From positions 186,001 to 250,000 of the forward strand of contig CAXXVQ010000008.1 of the NCBI GenBank assembly GCA_963662245.2: a DNA stretch of 64,000 nt, given 5' to 3'. The translations under genes were made by a program, and so were the position numbers. The notes under the pieces are model-generated. The model did no database searches, was not told where the DNA came from, and worked only from the letters and a program-made list of their open reading frames with translations. Below are positions 34,000 through 43,004 of the stretch, in pieces (positions within the stretch are counted from its first letter, which is position 1; each line of letters opens with the position of its first letter). This stretch comes from JAFGVL01 sp963662245. Its GTDB lineage: Bacteria > Bacteroidota > Bacteroidia > Bacteroidales > Paludibacteraceae.

Positions 34000-34563
34000 A
34001 TGATAAATGACATTAAACAAGCTCTTGAAGTGTTGAGAAATGGAGGGGTTATTTTATACCCAACAGATACAATTTGGGGCTTGGGTTGTGATGCTACAAA
34101 TGAGAAAGCAGTACAACGAGTTTATGAAATAAAGAAGCGATCTGATTCAAAATCAATGTTGGTTTTATTAGATTCTCCAGCAAAGTTACAGGCATATGTG
34201 TCAGAAGTTCCTGATATGGCTTGGGACTTGATTGAACTCTCAGAGAAGCCATTGACAATTGTATATCCAGATGCTAAGAATCTAGCGAAGAATTTGGTGG
34301 CTGAAGATGGCAGTGTTGGAATTCGAATTACTAAAGAGGCGTTTTCAAAACAATTGTGTGAAATATTTCGTTTGCCTATTGTTTCTACATCTGCAAATAT
34401 TAGTGGTACTCCTTCACCAATGTTTTTTTCAGAAATTTCTCCTGAGATTATTTCTCAGGTAGATTTTGTTGTGGGTTATCGTCAGGATGATAAAGGTACT
34501 TCAGCCCCTTCGTCAATAATTAAGTTGGGTGTTGGAAATCAAATTCAGATAATAAGAGAGTAA
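34000..34563 (+). CDS. Threonylcarbamoyl-AMP synthase (Sua5/YciO/YrdC family)
   Basis: The enzyme makes threonylcarbamoyl-AMP from threonine, bicarbonate and ATP, the first step of t6A tRNA modification. The 187-residue YrdC domain is shown by GGVILYPTDTIWGLGCDATN (residues 15-34), KKRSDSKSMLVLL, GSVGIRITKEAF and PIVSTSANISGTPSP. It lacks the extra C-terminal Sua5 domain, so it is of the short TsaC type. It is followed after 15 bases by the sugar transferase gene. Confidence 0.9.
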   Translation: MINDIKQALEVLRNGGVILYPTDTIWGLGCDATNEKAVQRVYEIKKRSDSKSMLVLLDSPAKLQAYVSEVPDMAWDLIELSEKPLTIVYPDAKNLAKNLVAEDGSVGIRITKEAFSKQLCEIFRLPIVSTSANISGTPSPMFFSEISPEIISQVDFVVGYRQDDKGTSAPSSIIKLGVGNQIQIIRE

Positions 34564-34578
34564 ATCTCTTGTTTATAG

Positions 34579-35967
34579 ATGAGAAAAAAAATTCAAATAA
34601 TTAAATATCTAGTAGCCGATATCTTATCGGCTATGTTTGTTTGGGTGCTGTTCTATGGCTTTAGGGTTTGGGTGGTTGATGTTAATTATTACCCTCCTGA
34701 ATATAAGTTTTGGATATATCTTTTCTTTTATCCACTAGGTTGGATCTTCTTGCATTATCTTTCCGGTTATTACAATGTTCCCTACCGAAAGTCGCGGTTA
34801 GGTGAGTTCTTTACCACATTTTTTATTACAGTAGTTGGAACCATTATTCTATTCTTTGTCATGCTCATTGATGATAAGGTAAGTACAGCTGATGTGTATT
34901 ATAAATCGATCTCAGCACTGTTTTTATCTCAGTTTTTCATAACCTACATTGTTCGAATATTTATTACTCAAGCAGCAACGAAGAAAATCCATAACAAAGT
35001 CTGGGGTTTTAAAACTGTTGTTATTGGGTCTGGAGTAAATGCTCGTCAGGTTTCAGATGATTTAAACAGCATGAAGCAATCTTTAGGTTATGAGATTGTT
35101 GGTTTTATTTCAGTAGGAGAGGACTGTAAGGTTGGTAAGGAAAGAATACTTGGGCAATTAGAGGATATTGATTATCTGTTGGAAGCAAATAAAATTGAAG
35201 AAGTAATTATTGCGCTTGATGATGTGTATCGCGATGAGGTTTTTGCCGTATTAAGTAAGCTTTATAAGCATAGAGTAGAAATTAAGCTTCAGCCAAGATT
35301 ATATGAAATTTTGATTGGTAGTGTAAAGGTTGATACGATCTATGCAACTCCATTGATAAATATTGCTCATGGTACAATGCCTATTTGGCAGCAAAATATT
35401 AAGCGGGTTATGGATATTTTAGCTTCAATTTTGGTATTGGTGTTTTTTTCTCCAATGTATTTGTATGCAGCAATCCGTGTTAAGATGGATTCTAAAGGTC
35501 CTATATTTATAGCTCAAGAGCGTTTGGGTAAATATGCCAAGCCATTTTTGATGTATAAATATCGTTCGATGTATGTTGGTGCAGAAAATGGAGTTCCACA
35601 ACTTACTCAGCTTGATGATGCACGAATAACTAAGTGGGGGCGTATTATGCGTAAATATCGTATAGATGAATTTCCACAGTTCTGGAATGTGTTAAAGGGG
35701 GAGATGTCAATTGTAGGGCCTCGTCCGGAAAGAAAATATTTTGCAGATCAGTTGGTTGATAAGGCTTCTCACTATAGTTTGCTACATAAGATTAAGCCCG
35801 GAATTACATCTTGGGGAATGGTAAAGTTTGGTTATGCAGATTCTGTGGAGAAAATGCTAAAACGACTAGATTACGATATTCTATATGTTGAGAACATGTC
35901 ATTACTGGTAGATTTGAAAATCGTAATCTACACATTTAAAATATTATTTACAGGAAAAGGAATTTAA
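34579..35967 (+). CDS. Undecaprenyl-phosphate sugar phosphotransferase (WcaJ/PglC-like)
   Basis: The 462-residue protein has four or five N-terminal membrane helices (about residues 8-135), a Rossmann-like central region (about 150-260, with VVIGSGVNARQVSDDL), one more membrane segment, and the C-terminal sugar transferase domain. In that domain the hallmarks are QERLGKYAKPFLMYKYRSMY, MRKYRIDEFPQFWNVLKGEM and SIVGPRPERKYF. It would move a hexose-phosphate from a nucleotide sugar to undecaprenyl phosphate, starting an exopolysaccharide or O-antigen. No glycosyltransferase cluster is nearby, so it is either a stand-alone initiator or split from its cluster. The ClC gene follows after two bases. 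Confidence 0.9.
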   Translation: MRKKIQIIKYLVADILSAMFVWVLFYGFRVWVVDVNYYPPEYKFWIYLFFYPLGWIFLHYLSGYYNVPYRKSRLGEFFTTFFITVVGTIILFFVMLIDDKVSTADVYYKSISALFLSQFFITYIVRIFITQAATKKIHNKVWGFKTVVIGSGVNARQVSDDLNSMKQSLGYEIVGFISVGEDCKVGKERILGQLEDIDYLLEANKIEEVIIALDDVYRDEVFAVLSKLYKHRVEIKLQPRLYEILIGSVKVDTIYATPLINIAHGTMPIWQQNIKRVMDILASILVLVFFSPMYLYAAIRVKMDSKGPIFIAQERLGKYAKPFLMYKYRSMYVGAENGVPQLTQLDDARITKWGRIMRKYRIDEFPQFWNVLKGEMSIVGPRPERKYFADQLVDKASHYSLLHKIKPGITSWGMVKFGYADSVEKMLKRLDYDILYVENMSLLVDLKIVIYTFKILFTGKGI

Positions 35968-35969
35968 TT

Positions 35970-37787
35970 ATGATTAATGCAGAAAAGCTGTCTTCGTATA
36001 TTACTGACAGAAGGTATGTTAGAATGGCTTATGATAATCTTATAATTTGGAGAGAAAGAAAGATAAAGCTTCATAATTTTATTATAATATTAAGCCTTTT
36101 GGTGGGTTTTTGTACTGCCCTGGCTGCAATTCTGCTTAAGAATATTATCCACTTTATGAAGGTCTTCCTAGAAGAGAATATTAATATTGATGGTGTCAAC
36201 TATTTGTATTTGGCTTTTCCTGCAGCAGGTATTCTGCTTGCTAGTTTTTATGTGAGATTTTTTGTTCGGGATGATATTAGTCATGGTATTACAAAGATTC
36301 TTTTTGCAATATCTCAGCGTAAAGCAAGAATAAAGTCTCATAATATGTGGTCATCCATTGTTGCTAGTGCTCTGACTATTGGTTTTGGAGGTTCTGTAGG
36401 AGCAGAGGCACCTATTGTGTTAACGGGTTCTGCCATTGGGTCTAACCTTGGCCGTTTCTTTAGGATGGATCAAAAGATTCTGATGTTAATGGTAGGTTGT
36501 GGAGCCGCAGGAGCTATTGGTGGAATCTTTAATGCGCCAATTGCAGGTGTAGTATTTACTTTGGAAGTGCTAATGGTTGATTTGACGATGACTTCTGTAG
36601 TTCCTCTATTAATTTCATCTGTAACCGCTACCGCAATGTCTTATTTCTTTATGGGAGAGGCAGTTATGTTTCAATTTGAAATATTTGAACCGTTTGCACT
36701 AAATCGAATTCCATATTTATTGGTTTTAGGAATTGCCTGTGGATTTGTTGGCTTGTATTTTACTCGCGGAATTTTTTCTATGGAACGCTTCTATAAAAGA
36801 ATTAGAAATCCATATGTTAAACTTGCAACTGGTGGTATTATTTTAAGTTTGTTAATCTTTTTTCTTCCAACCCTATATGGAGAGGGTTATGATACAATTT
36901 CTGTTCTTCTGAATGAAAATCCCGATAAGGTTCTTGAGGGGAGTTTGTTTTATTCATTTAGAGATTTGTCATGGATAATGTTTGTATATATCGGTTTAAC
37001 ATTGTTCTTTAAAATTATTGCAACAAGTTCTACAAATGGAGCTGGTGGTACCGGAGGTATTTTTGCACCTAGTCTTTTTGTAGGTTCGTTAACAGGTTAT
37101 TTAGTTGCAATATCATTGAATGCTTTTGGGGTAGATCTTCCGGCTAAGAATTTTGCATTTGCCGGCATGGCTGGGGTGTTAGCTGCAGTTATGCATGCTC
37201 CATTAACTGGTATATTTCTAATTGCTGAAGTTACCGGTGGTTATGGCTTATTTATGTCTTTGATGATAACATCCACAGTTGCGTACCTGACGATTATTAT
37301 ATTTGAGCCACATAGTTTGTATGCAAAGCGTTTAGCAGAAAAGGGGGAGTTATTAACGCATCATAAGGATAAAGCCGTTCTTACATTAATGACTATGGAT
37401 GTGGTAATAGAAACTGATCTTAAGGAAGTGCTTCCAGATATGTTTCTAGGTGAGCTTGTTCGAGTAATCTCAGTCTCAAATAGAAATATTTATCCGGTAG
37501 TAAATAATCAAGGTTATTTTCTTGGAGAGGTTAAGTTGGATGAGGTAAGAAATATAATGTTCCGTCCTGAATTATACCATAAGTTTACTGTATCAAAATT
37601 AATGGTTGCTCCTCCAGATATTATCAAAGTAGATGATTCAATGGATAGAGTAATGATGGTTTTTGATAAGACTAATGCTTGGAATCTACCAGTACTTGAT
37701 GGAAATGGCCGGTATCTTGGTTATGTGTCAAAATCTAGAATATTTGACTCTTACCGCAGTTTGTTAATAAACTTCTCAGATGATTAA
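35970..37787 (+). CDS. ClC-family chloride channel or antiporter with CBS domains
   Basis: The 605-residue membrane protein has the ClC selectivity blocks GGSVGAEAPIVLTGSAIGSN, GAAGAIGGIFNAPIAGVVFT and GAGGTGGIFAPSLFVG (each partly shown). About ten or more helices are followed by two cytosolic CBS repeats (about residues 470-590, including LMVAPPDIIKVDDSMDRVMM). It would move chloride across the inner membrane, perhaps in exchange for protons. The first block reads GSVGAEAP, where the second family motif is usually G(K/R)EGP, so the gating glutamate is replaced by or offset to E in GAEAP. It is co-transcribed with the sugar transferase (two-base gap). Confidence 0.92.
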   Translation: MINAEKLSSYITDRRYVRMAYDNLIIWRERKIKLHNFIIILSLLVGFCTALAAILLKNIIHFMKVFLEENINIDGVNYLYLAFPAAGILLASFYVRFFVRDDISHGITKILFAISQRKARIKSHNMWSSIVASALTIGFGGSVGAEAPIVLTGSAIGSNLGRFFRMDQKILMLMVGCGAAGAIGGIFNAPIAGVVFTLEVLMVDLTMTSVVPLLISSVTATAMSYFFMGEAVMFQFEIFEPFALNRIPYLLVLGIACGFVGLYFTRGIFSMERFYKRIRNPYVKLATGGIILSLLIFFLPTLYGEGYDTISVLLNENPDKVLEGSLFYSFRDLSWIMFVYIGLTLFFKIIATSSTNGAGGTGGIFAPSLFVGSLTGYLVAISLNAFGVDLPAKNFAFAGMAGVLAAVMHAPLTGIFLIAEVTGGYGLFMSLMITSTVAYLTIIIFEPHSLYAKRLAEKGELLTHHKDKAVLTLMTMDVVIETDLKEVLPDMFLGELVRVISVSNRNIYPVVNNQGYFLGEVKLDEVRNIMFRPELYHKFTVSKLMVAPPDIIKVDDSMDRVMMVFDKTNAWNLPVLDGNGRYLGYVSKSRIFDSYRSLLINFSDD

Positions 37788-37788
37788 C

Positions 37789-38157
37789 TTATCTGAAGGA
37801 GCTTATTATTATTTCTTTCTCTTTTAGGCGTTTCTTTAGTTCTTTATTCTCTTTTTTTAGTTCTTCAATTATTTTAGAAGTATCTTTTCTGCTTATACAA
37901 AGAGCATGTTCTGCTGCGATGTCTTCAATATTGGGTTGGCTATTTAAGATTCTAACTTGTTCTGTTTTAGATAGGAACTCAAAAAAGTTATAATTTAAAT
38001 GTTTGCTAATTTTTGATAGGAGTTTTGTATCAATAGACTCTCTATTGAATATATTGTAGATGTTGTTTCTAGTAGTATTTATCTCCCTAGCAAGACTTAC
38101 GATGGTTATTTTTCGTAGCCTTACTACTTCTTCAATTTTTTTACCAATGTGTGTCAT
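37789..38157 (-). CDS. Small helix-turn-helix regulator with C-terminal coiled coil
   Basis: The 122-residue protein has a phage-repressor-like helix-turn-helix in its first 70 residues (KITIVSLAREINTTRNNIYN, then a DTKLLSKISKHLNYNFFEFL helix). A linker follows and then a charged heptad-like tail (IIEELKKENKELKKRLKEKE) suited to dimerisation. It is likely a DNA-binding regulator of unknown target. The gene diverges from the HU gene, and the space between holds two related palindromes (38184-38195 and 38300-38311) that could be its operators. It ends one base from the convergent ClC gene. Confidence 0.8.
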   Translation of the reverse strand: MTHIGKKIEEVVRLRKITIVSLAREINTTRNNIYNIFNRESIDTKLLSKISKHLNYNFFEFLSKTEQVRILNSQPNIEDIAAEHALCISRKDTSKIIEELKKENKELKKRLKEKEIIISSFR

Positions 38158-38183
38158 GAAGTTTTTAAATTTGGTGATGTCGC

Positions 38184-38195
38184 CCTATTTGTAGG
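38184..38195. promoter_or_regulatory. Candidate operator 1 (CCTA-N4-TAGG)
   Basis: CCTATTTGTAGG, flanked by G and C, is an inverted repeat just upstream of the small regulator gene. It differs by one base from the site at 38300-38311. Confidence 0.45.
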
Positions 38196-38253
38196 CTATT
38201 TTAATTATGTTTTATAAAAGACAATGCTCTGTTTTTACTATTAAAAAAAATAG

Positions 38254-38261
38254 TATATTTG
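38254..38261 (+). promoter_or_regulatory. -7 promoter element for the HU gene
   Basis: TATATTTG matches the Bacteroidetes -7 box and lies between the two candidate operators, so a repressor bound to both could block it. The HU start is about 120 bases downstream. Confidence 0.45.
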
Positions 38262-38299
38262 AAAAAAGGCATGAGGAATGTATTATTTTCCTATACACT

Positions 38300-38311
38300 C
38301 CTATTTATAGG
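38300..38311. promoter_or_regulatory. Candidate operator 2 (CCTAT-TT-ATAGG)
   Basis: CCTATTTATAGG is a perfect inverted repeat with a two-base spacer, 116 bases from operator 1 and downstream of the -7 element. Confidence 0.45.
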
Positions 38312-38378
38312 CTTAATTTAATTTCTCGGCTAAAGTAAAATAAAAAATTTAAATACTATTTTAATTAACTAAATTTTT

Positions 38379-38657
38379 ATGCGTATGAATAAACTCGACT
38401 TAATTAATGCAATTTCTCAAAATTCCGGATTGAACAAATCAAATTCAAAAAGAGCGTTAAATGCTTTTATTGGAGTAATTACCGAAGAGCTTTCTCAGGG
38501 AAACAAGGTTCGAATATCTGGATTTGGTACTTTTAAAGTACACCAAAGAGGAGCAAGGACTGGTATCATTCCAAGCACTAAAAAGATTATTGATATTCCG
38601 GCTAAGACTGTTCCGAAGTTTATTATTGCAAATGATTTGGCTAGCGAAATCGATTAG
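38379..38657 (+). CDS. HU-family DNA-binding protein
   Basis: The 92-residue protein (90 if the ATG at 38385 is used) has the HU/IHF fold: MNKLDLINAISQNSGLNKSN, then NKVRISGFGTFKVHQRGARTG, and the tail DIPAKTVPKFIIANDL. It would bend and compact DNA as a dimer. The RNP-type DNA-binding arm is slightly altered (GARTGIIPSTKK where RNPxTG is usual), placing it among the divergent HU proteins of Bacteroidetes. It is transcribed away from the helix-turn-helix gene, and a terminator overlaps its end. Confidence 0.93.
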   Translation: MRMNKLDLINAISQNSGLNKSNSKRALNAFIGVITEELSQGNKVRISGFGTFKVHQRGARTGIIPSTKKIIDIPAKTVPKFIIANDLASEID

Positions 38658-38663
38658 ATGAAT

Positions 38664-38692
38664 AAAGGTGGGTGAATCCCACCTTTTATTTT
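38664..38692. terminator. Terminator between HU and the alkaline phosphatase gene
   Basis: AAAGGTGGG (38664-38672) pairs with CCCACCTTT (38678-38686), and TATTTTAT follows. The right arm overlaps the last codon of the convergent phosphatase gene. Confidence 0.75.
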
Positions 38693-39741
38693 ATCCTATA
38701 AAGGCTTTTGAATTTATTAAAGAAGGATGTATTCTCTTGGAATCCTGCAAAAAGAGTTGCTCCTGGTCCATAAGAAAATACTGGTGCTGGGCTTGCTGAG
38801 TGTTTCTTAGTAGAGAAATTATAAGTGATTTTGTTGGTTGTGAGATTTGAGATTAAACTTAGTCCGCCGGTTTCGTGATCCGCAGTAACTACAATCAGTG
38901 TGTGTTTATCCATTTTAGCATAGTCAAGACATAATTTTACTACTTTATCAAAGTCTAATACTTCTTTGATTATGCCATCTTCATTGTTTTTGTGCCCTTC
39001 CCAGTCTATTTGAGAACCTTCTATCATAAGAAAGAATCCTTTCTGATTCTTACTTAAAGTGTTTAATGCAGCTTTCGTGCACTGATATAATTGGTTCCCA
39101 CGCTCGGGTTGATTGGCTAGGTGATTGTTTGCAAGAAGTGCTCCTACTTTAAGTGAATTATTGTTTTCCAAGTCAGATATTGTGTATACAATGTTGTAGC
39201 CTTTTTTTCTTAGCTCATTGCTTAGGTTTCTTTTGTCTTTTCTGTTTTCAAAATCGTCTTTTCCTCCTCCAATAAATACATCGATATTTGAGTTAAGGTA
39301 GTCTGCAGCAATTTCGTTAGTCATATGCCTGCTGACTTGATGTGCAACAAAACTTGCAGGTGTTGCATGGGTGACATTACATGTGACGACTAAGCCTGTT
39401 GCATAGCCATTCTCTTTAGCGATATCCATAATCGATGGCGTTGCAATTGAATCTGGGGTCATTCCAATCATCTCGTTGCGTGTTTTTTTTCCACATGCAA
39501 TTGCAGTTCCACCAGCACCGGAGTCAGTGATTTCGTGGTCAAAAGAATATGTTTTTGAGAAGCCTGAATAGGGGAAGTCCTCTATATATAGGTGTTTGTT
39601 GTTTGCCAGCGATGAGGCGTAGATTTGGTTTATTCCCATTCCATCTCCTATAAGGAGAATTATGTTTCGGACACTGTCGGTTTGAGAGAATATAACTTGA
39701 GATAAAAGTAGCCCAGCTAGGATAAGTCTATATTTCTTCAT
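38686..39741 (-). CDS. Alkaline phosphatase (PhoA-type), secreted
   Basis: The 351-residue protein has a signal peptide (MKKYRLILAGLLLSQVIFS). It carries the alkaline phosphatase blocks NIILLIGDGMGINQIYASSL, the active-site serine in DSGAGGTAIACGKKT, MIEGSQIDWEGH and TADHETGGL. These supply the zinc ligands and the nucleophilic serine. It should remove phosphate from phosphomonoesters in the periplasm or outside the cell. It is shorter than E. coli PhoA because it lacks the crown insertion. It overlaps the upstream MerR gene by 14 bases. Confidence 0.93.
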   Translation of the reverse strand: MKKYRLILAGLLLSQVIFSQTDSVRNIILLIGDGMGINQIYASSLANNKHLYIEDFPYSGFSKTYSFDHEITDSGAGGTAIACGKKTRNEMIGMTPDSIATPSIMDIAKENGYATGLVVTCNVTHATPASFVAHQVSRHMTNEIAADYLNSNIDVFIGGGKDDFENRKDKRNLSNELRKKGYNIVYTISDLENNNSLKVGALLANNHLANQPERGNQLYQCTKAALNTLSKNQKGFFLMIEGSQIDWEGHKNNEDGIIKEVLDFDKVVKLCLDYAKMDKHTLIVVTADHETGGLSLISNLTTNKITYNFSTKKHSASPAPVFSYGPGATLFAGFQENTSFFNKFKSLYRIK

Positions 39742-40093
39742 TTGAGTGAAATTCAGTTGTTTCTTCAGAAGGTAAAGTTATAAGTTTTCTGATAGAAACA
39801 AGCTCATTTCTAACTTTTTGAAGTCGTTCGTAGATTTCTTGATTTGACTTTATTTCAGACTTGTTTTCAAGGATTTTCTTTTTGGCTCCAGGTAGGGTTA
39901 GTCCTTGTATTTTTACAAGATGATAGATTAATTTAATGATCTCAATATCATCTTCTTTGTAAAACCGAGTGCCTTTTGAGTTCTTGTTTGGCTTAATAAG
40001 TGGCTCAAATTCTTTTTCCCAGAATCGTAACAATGATTGATTGACATCAAACATTTCTGATACTTCGGATATGGAATAGTAGAGCTTACCCAT
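39728..40093 (-). CDS. MerR-family transcriptional regulator
   Basis: The 121-residue protein starts with the MerR winged helix-turn-helix (LYYSISEVSEMFDVNQSLLR, then FWEKEFEPLI and GTRFYKEDDIEIIKLIYHLV). A short helical tail follows (residues 80-121) without cysteines, so metal sensing is unlikely. This short MerR form is common in Bacteroidetes near envelope genes. Its stop overlaps the start of the alkaline phosphatase gene by 14 bases. It starts seven bases after the transglycosylase stop, so it may be read as part of the parAB operon. Confidence 0.9.
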   Translation of the reverse strand: MGKLYYSISEVSEMFDVNQSLLRFWEKEFEPLIKPNKNSKGTRFYKEDDIEIIKLIYHLVKIQGLTLPGAKKKILENKSEIKSNQEIYERLQKVRNELVSIRKLITLPSEETTEFHSNEEI

Positions 40094-40100
40094 TTTGTTG

Positions 40101-41420
40101 TTATTTGATTATAAGTCTTTGTCCCGTAACAATTCTGTTGCGTCTAAGGCCGTTCCATCTTTTTATGTCGCTTACCTTTACGCCATATTTGCTTGCAATT
40201 CCAGAAAGAGTTTCTCCTCGTCTAACTCGGTGTGTTTTTCTTTTGTGATAGGTGCTTTTTGGAGCTTGTTGCATTAACACCACTTCTTCGTCCATTTTAA
40301 TGCTGTCTTCTTTAGACATCTCGGTGTAAATAGAGTCTCTTTTGTTGATGAATCTTAATGCGTAATTATTTGGTAATCTTAACTTGTAAGTTGTTGTTGG
40401 AGTTCCAGGAATTACATCGCGTCTGTACTGAGGATTGAGTATTCTCAGTTCCTCAATAGGGATATTTAATGTAGAAGCAACTTTAGATAACTCTAGTCTT
40501 CTGTTGATGTTAATTGTGTCTGAATACATAGGCATGTTTACCTTAGTTGGGCAAAGGTTATGCTCTTTGTTATAGGTCATTACATAATTAGCAGCAATAA
40601 AGATTGGTACATAACTTCTCGTTTCTCTAGGTAGGAATGGATAAATCTCCCAGAAGTTTCTTTTCCCGCCAGAGCGACGAATCGCTTTGTTTACATTCCC
40701 GGGGCCACAGTTGTATGCCGCGATTGCTAGGTGCCAATCTCCATAGATCTGGTATAAGTCTCTTAAAAATCGAGCTGCAGCCTGAGTGGATTTGACAGGG
40801 TCGCGTCTTTCATCAATTAAGGAATTTACTTTTAAGCCATACATTCTACCTGTAGATGGCATGAATTGCCAAAGTCCTGCAGCTCCAACTCTTGAAACTG
40901 CTCCCGTGTTCATTGCAGATTCAATAACTGGTAAATATTTGAATTCAAGAGGTAGCCCGTATTGCTCAAGGATATCATCGAACATTGGGAAATAGTATTT
41001 TCCAAGCCCTAACATTTTTTCTACCTGAGGTCTTTTCCTTTCAGTGTAGAATTCAATAAATGATTTAACCGCATTATTGTAGGGCATATCTATTTCGTAC
41101 GGAAGTGCAGAAAGTCTTTTTTGATATACGCTATCAGGGTATGATATGTTTATATCAAATTCTTTGTCACATTCATTTCTTTTAGATCTTTTTACATAGT
41201 AATTGAAAACCAAGCTGTCCAGTGCATTGTTAAATGACTCTGGGATTCCAAAGCTGCTTTCAACGACAGTTGTTTCTTCTGATTCTGTTGTTGTATCAAT
41301 CTCTATTTGCCTATTTTTATACTTAGAAAAGTCAGGTTTAGATTTTTCATCAGTATTTGGTTTAGCAAAAGCACTTATTGAAGTTGCTGAGATAAGGAAT
41401 ATGTATATAAATTTTTTCAT
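40101..41420 (-). CDS. Membrane-bound lytic murein transglycosylase (MltD-like) with LysM
   Basis: The 439-residue protein has a signal peptide (MKKFIYIFLISATSISAFA) and an SLT catalytic domain (about residues 140-300). That domain has the probable catalytic Glu in VIESAMNTGAVSRVGAAGLW (partly shown), followed by QFMPSTGRMYGL, AAARFLRDLYQIYGDWHLAI and AAYNCGPGNVN. A C-terminal LysM (HRVRRGETLSGIASKYGVKV) binds peptidoglycan, and a weaker LysM-like segment lies at about 310-350. It cuts glycan strands to give 1,6-anhydro-MurNAc. It is the fourth gene of the parA-parB-DUF5683 operon, linking segregation with wall growth. Confidence 0.93.
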   Translation of the reverse strand: MKKFIYIFLISATSISAFAKPNTDEKSKPDFSKYKNRQIEIDTTTESEETTVVESSFGIPESFNNALDSLVFNYYVKRSKRNECDKEFDINISYPDSVYQKRLSALPYEIDMPYNNAVKSFIEFYTERKRPQVEKMLGLGKYYFPMFDDILEQYGLPLEFKYLPVIESAMNTGAVSRVGAAGLWQFMPSTGRMYGLKVNSLIDERRDPVKSTQAAARFLRDLYQIYGDWHLAIAAYNCGPGNVNKAIRRSGGKRNFWEIYPFLPRETRSYVPIFIAANYVMTYNKEHNLCPTKVNMPMYSDTININRRLELSKVASTLNIPIEELRILNPQYRRDVIPGTPTTTYKLRLPNNYALRFINKRDSIYTEMSKEDSIKMDEEVVLMQQAPKSTYHKRKTHRVRRGETLSGIASKYGVKVSDIKRWNGLRRNRIVTGQRLIIK

Positions 41421-41429
41421 TATTCTAGT

Positions 41430-42080
41430 TTAGAAATTTAGTTGGCAACGAAGTCCAAAAGTTGATTCATTATTAGCCAAGCTTGTTCCAATGGTTGGTT
41501 CAACTCTAAGGCTTAATTTCGGACTTATGTCATAATCAAAAAGTTGTGCATCCACATAAGCATCTAAAATGTTTGCTCCATAAAGAGCAATTATTCCAAT
41601 AATGCTTAAGTCGCGATATCTTCTGTAATATTGTTCTTTGCTTAAGAGAGCGTCTTCAAGCCAAGATAGGTATGTTTCAGTTTTTTCTGTCCCTTCAGGG
41701 ATATATTTTTCGTAATAATTTGTTGTCTCGTCTCCGTCTGCTTTAGATATATATGCTTTCTTATATTCCTGATAGTAGTCGTTGTTCCAGTTGATAGCAT
41801 AAATTAAAGCAGCAAACCCTCCCCAAACGATAGGTGCCTTCCAATATTTTTTGTTGTAAATCTGACCTGCACCCGGAAGTATTGCGCTATAAAGCATTGC
41901 TCGTTGTGGACTTGGTTTAAATCCGTAGTCTGGTGTCATTGTTGCGTTGCTTGTCGTTGTAGGAGCAGAAACAACAGAAACGGTTGAGGTGTCTGCTTGT
42001 ATCTGCAATGAGTCGTTTGCATAACTGAAATGTATGCAAAAAGAGAGAAGTGCAAGAGTTATGTATAGTGATTTCTTCAA
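41430..42080 (-). CDS. DUF5683 membrane protein
   Basis: The 216-residue protein has a signal peptide (MKKSLYITLALLSFCIHFSY), a Thr/Ser-rich linker, and the block PSPQRAMLYSAILPGAGQIY, followed by NKKYWKAPIVWGGFAALIYA. This block is the DUF5683 hallmark and is shared by a broad family of small Bacteroidetes envelope proteins. Two membrane segments and a periplasmic loop follow. The function is unknown. The place between parB and a lytic transglycosylase is kept in many Bacteroidetes. Confidence 0.85.
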   Translation of the reverse strand: MKKSLYITLALLSFCIHFSYANDSLQIQADTSTVSVVSAPTTTSNATMTPDYGFKPSPQRAMLYSAILPGAGQIYNKKYWKAPIVWGGFAALIYAINWNNDYYQEYKKAYISKADGDETTNYYEKYIPEGTEKTETYLSWLEDALLSKEQYYRRYRDLSIIGIIALYGANILDAYVDAQLFDYDISPKLSLRVEPTIGTSLANNESTFGLRCQLNF

Positions 42081-42090
42081 AATTATTCTC

Positions 42091-42972
42091 TTACAATTCG
42101 TTTAGCAGATTCATTAAGGCTTCAAGTTCTTGTTCGGTAGAAAACGGAATGACAATTTTACCTTTGCCTTTGCCATTATAGTTGAATTCAACTTTTGTAT
42201 TTAAGGCTTTTGATAAACTTTCTTTAAATGTAGAATATTCTTCTTTTAAAGTCGTTTTAATGTTTGTTGCAATTGTATCTACGGCTTCAGTTTCAACTTC
42301 TTCTTTGTTGTTGGCTTTTCTTGCTAATTCTTCTACTTTTCTTACGGTTAAGTCTTGAGCAAGAATTAGATGGTAGATTTCCAACTGAGCTTTTGGGTCT
42401 TCTACATTGATAAGTGCACGGGCATGCCCCATGTCTATTTTTTTGCTTGTAATGCCTAATTGTATTTCAGCAGGTAGCTTTAATAGTCTTAAATAGTTTG
42501 CGACAGTAGCTCTTTTTTTACCTACAAGTTCGCTTAGTTGAACTTGGGTAAGAGAGTAATCGTCAACAAGTCTTTGGAAGCCTAAAGCTTCTTCAATAGC
42601 GTTTAAGTCTTCGCGTTGAACATTCTCAACCAATGCCATTTTCATGACATGTTCGTCTTCGGCAGTTTTGATATATGCAGGGATTTTAGCTAAGCCTGCT
42701 TTTTTTGAAGCACGGTAACGGCGTTCACCAGCAATAATCTGGTAGGTGTCGTTTTCCATTTTGCGCACAGTGATAGGTTGGATAACTCCAACAGCTTTAA
42801 TAGAGGCAGCTAATTCTTCTAGTGCTTCTTCGTCAAAATGCGTTCTTGGTTGGTTTGGGTTGCGGTGAATTTTTGAGATTTCAATTTCTCCAACTGAAGA
42901 TGAACCTCCCGTGCTGACATTTTCAATGTCAAGCAAAGCTCCCATTCCTCTACCTAATACAGATTTTGCCAT
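42091..42972 (-). CDS. parB: Chromosome partitioning protein ParB (CTPase clamp)
   Basis: ParB loads on parS sites and spreads as a CTP-dependent clamp to guide chromosome segregation. The 293-residue protein has the N-terminal CTP-binding motifs (IHRNPNQPRTHFDEEALEEL, IIAGERRYRASKKAGL, ALVENVQREDLNAIEEALGF), a central helix-turn-helix (QVQLSELVGKKRATVANYLR), and a C-terminal dimerisation domain. It is downstream of parA with a 32-base gap. No complete parS palindrome was found in the window. Confidence 0.96.
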   Translation of the reverse strand: MAKSVLGRGMGALLDIENVSTGGSSSVGEIEISKIHRNPNQPRTHFDEEALEELAASIKAVGVIQPITVRKMENDTYQIIAGERRYRASKKAGLAKIPAYIKTAEDEHVMKMALVENVQREDLNAIEEALGFQRLVDDYSLTQVQLSELVGKKRATVANYLRLLKLPAEIQLGITSKKIDMGHARALINVEDPKAQLEIYHLILAQDLTVRKVEELARKANNKEEVETEAVDTIATNIKTTLKEEYSTFKESLSKALNTKVEFNYNGKGKGKIVIPFSTEQELEALMNLLNEL

Positions 42973-43004
42973 ATCTTGTTTTTGCTTTTTTGAAATAAAT
43001 AAAA

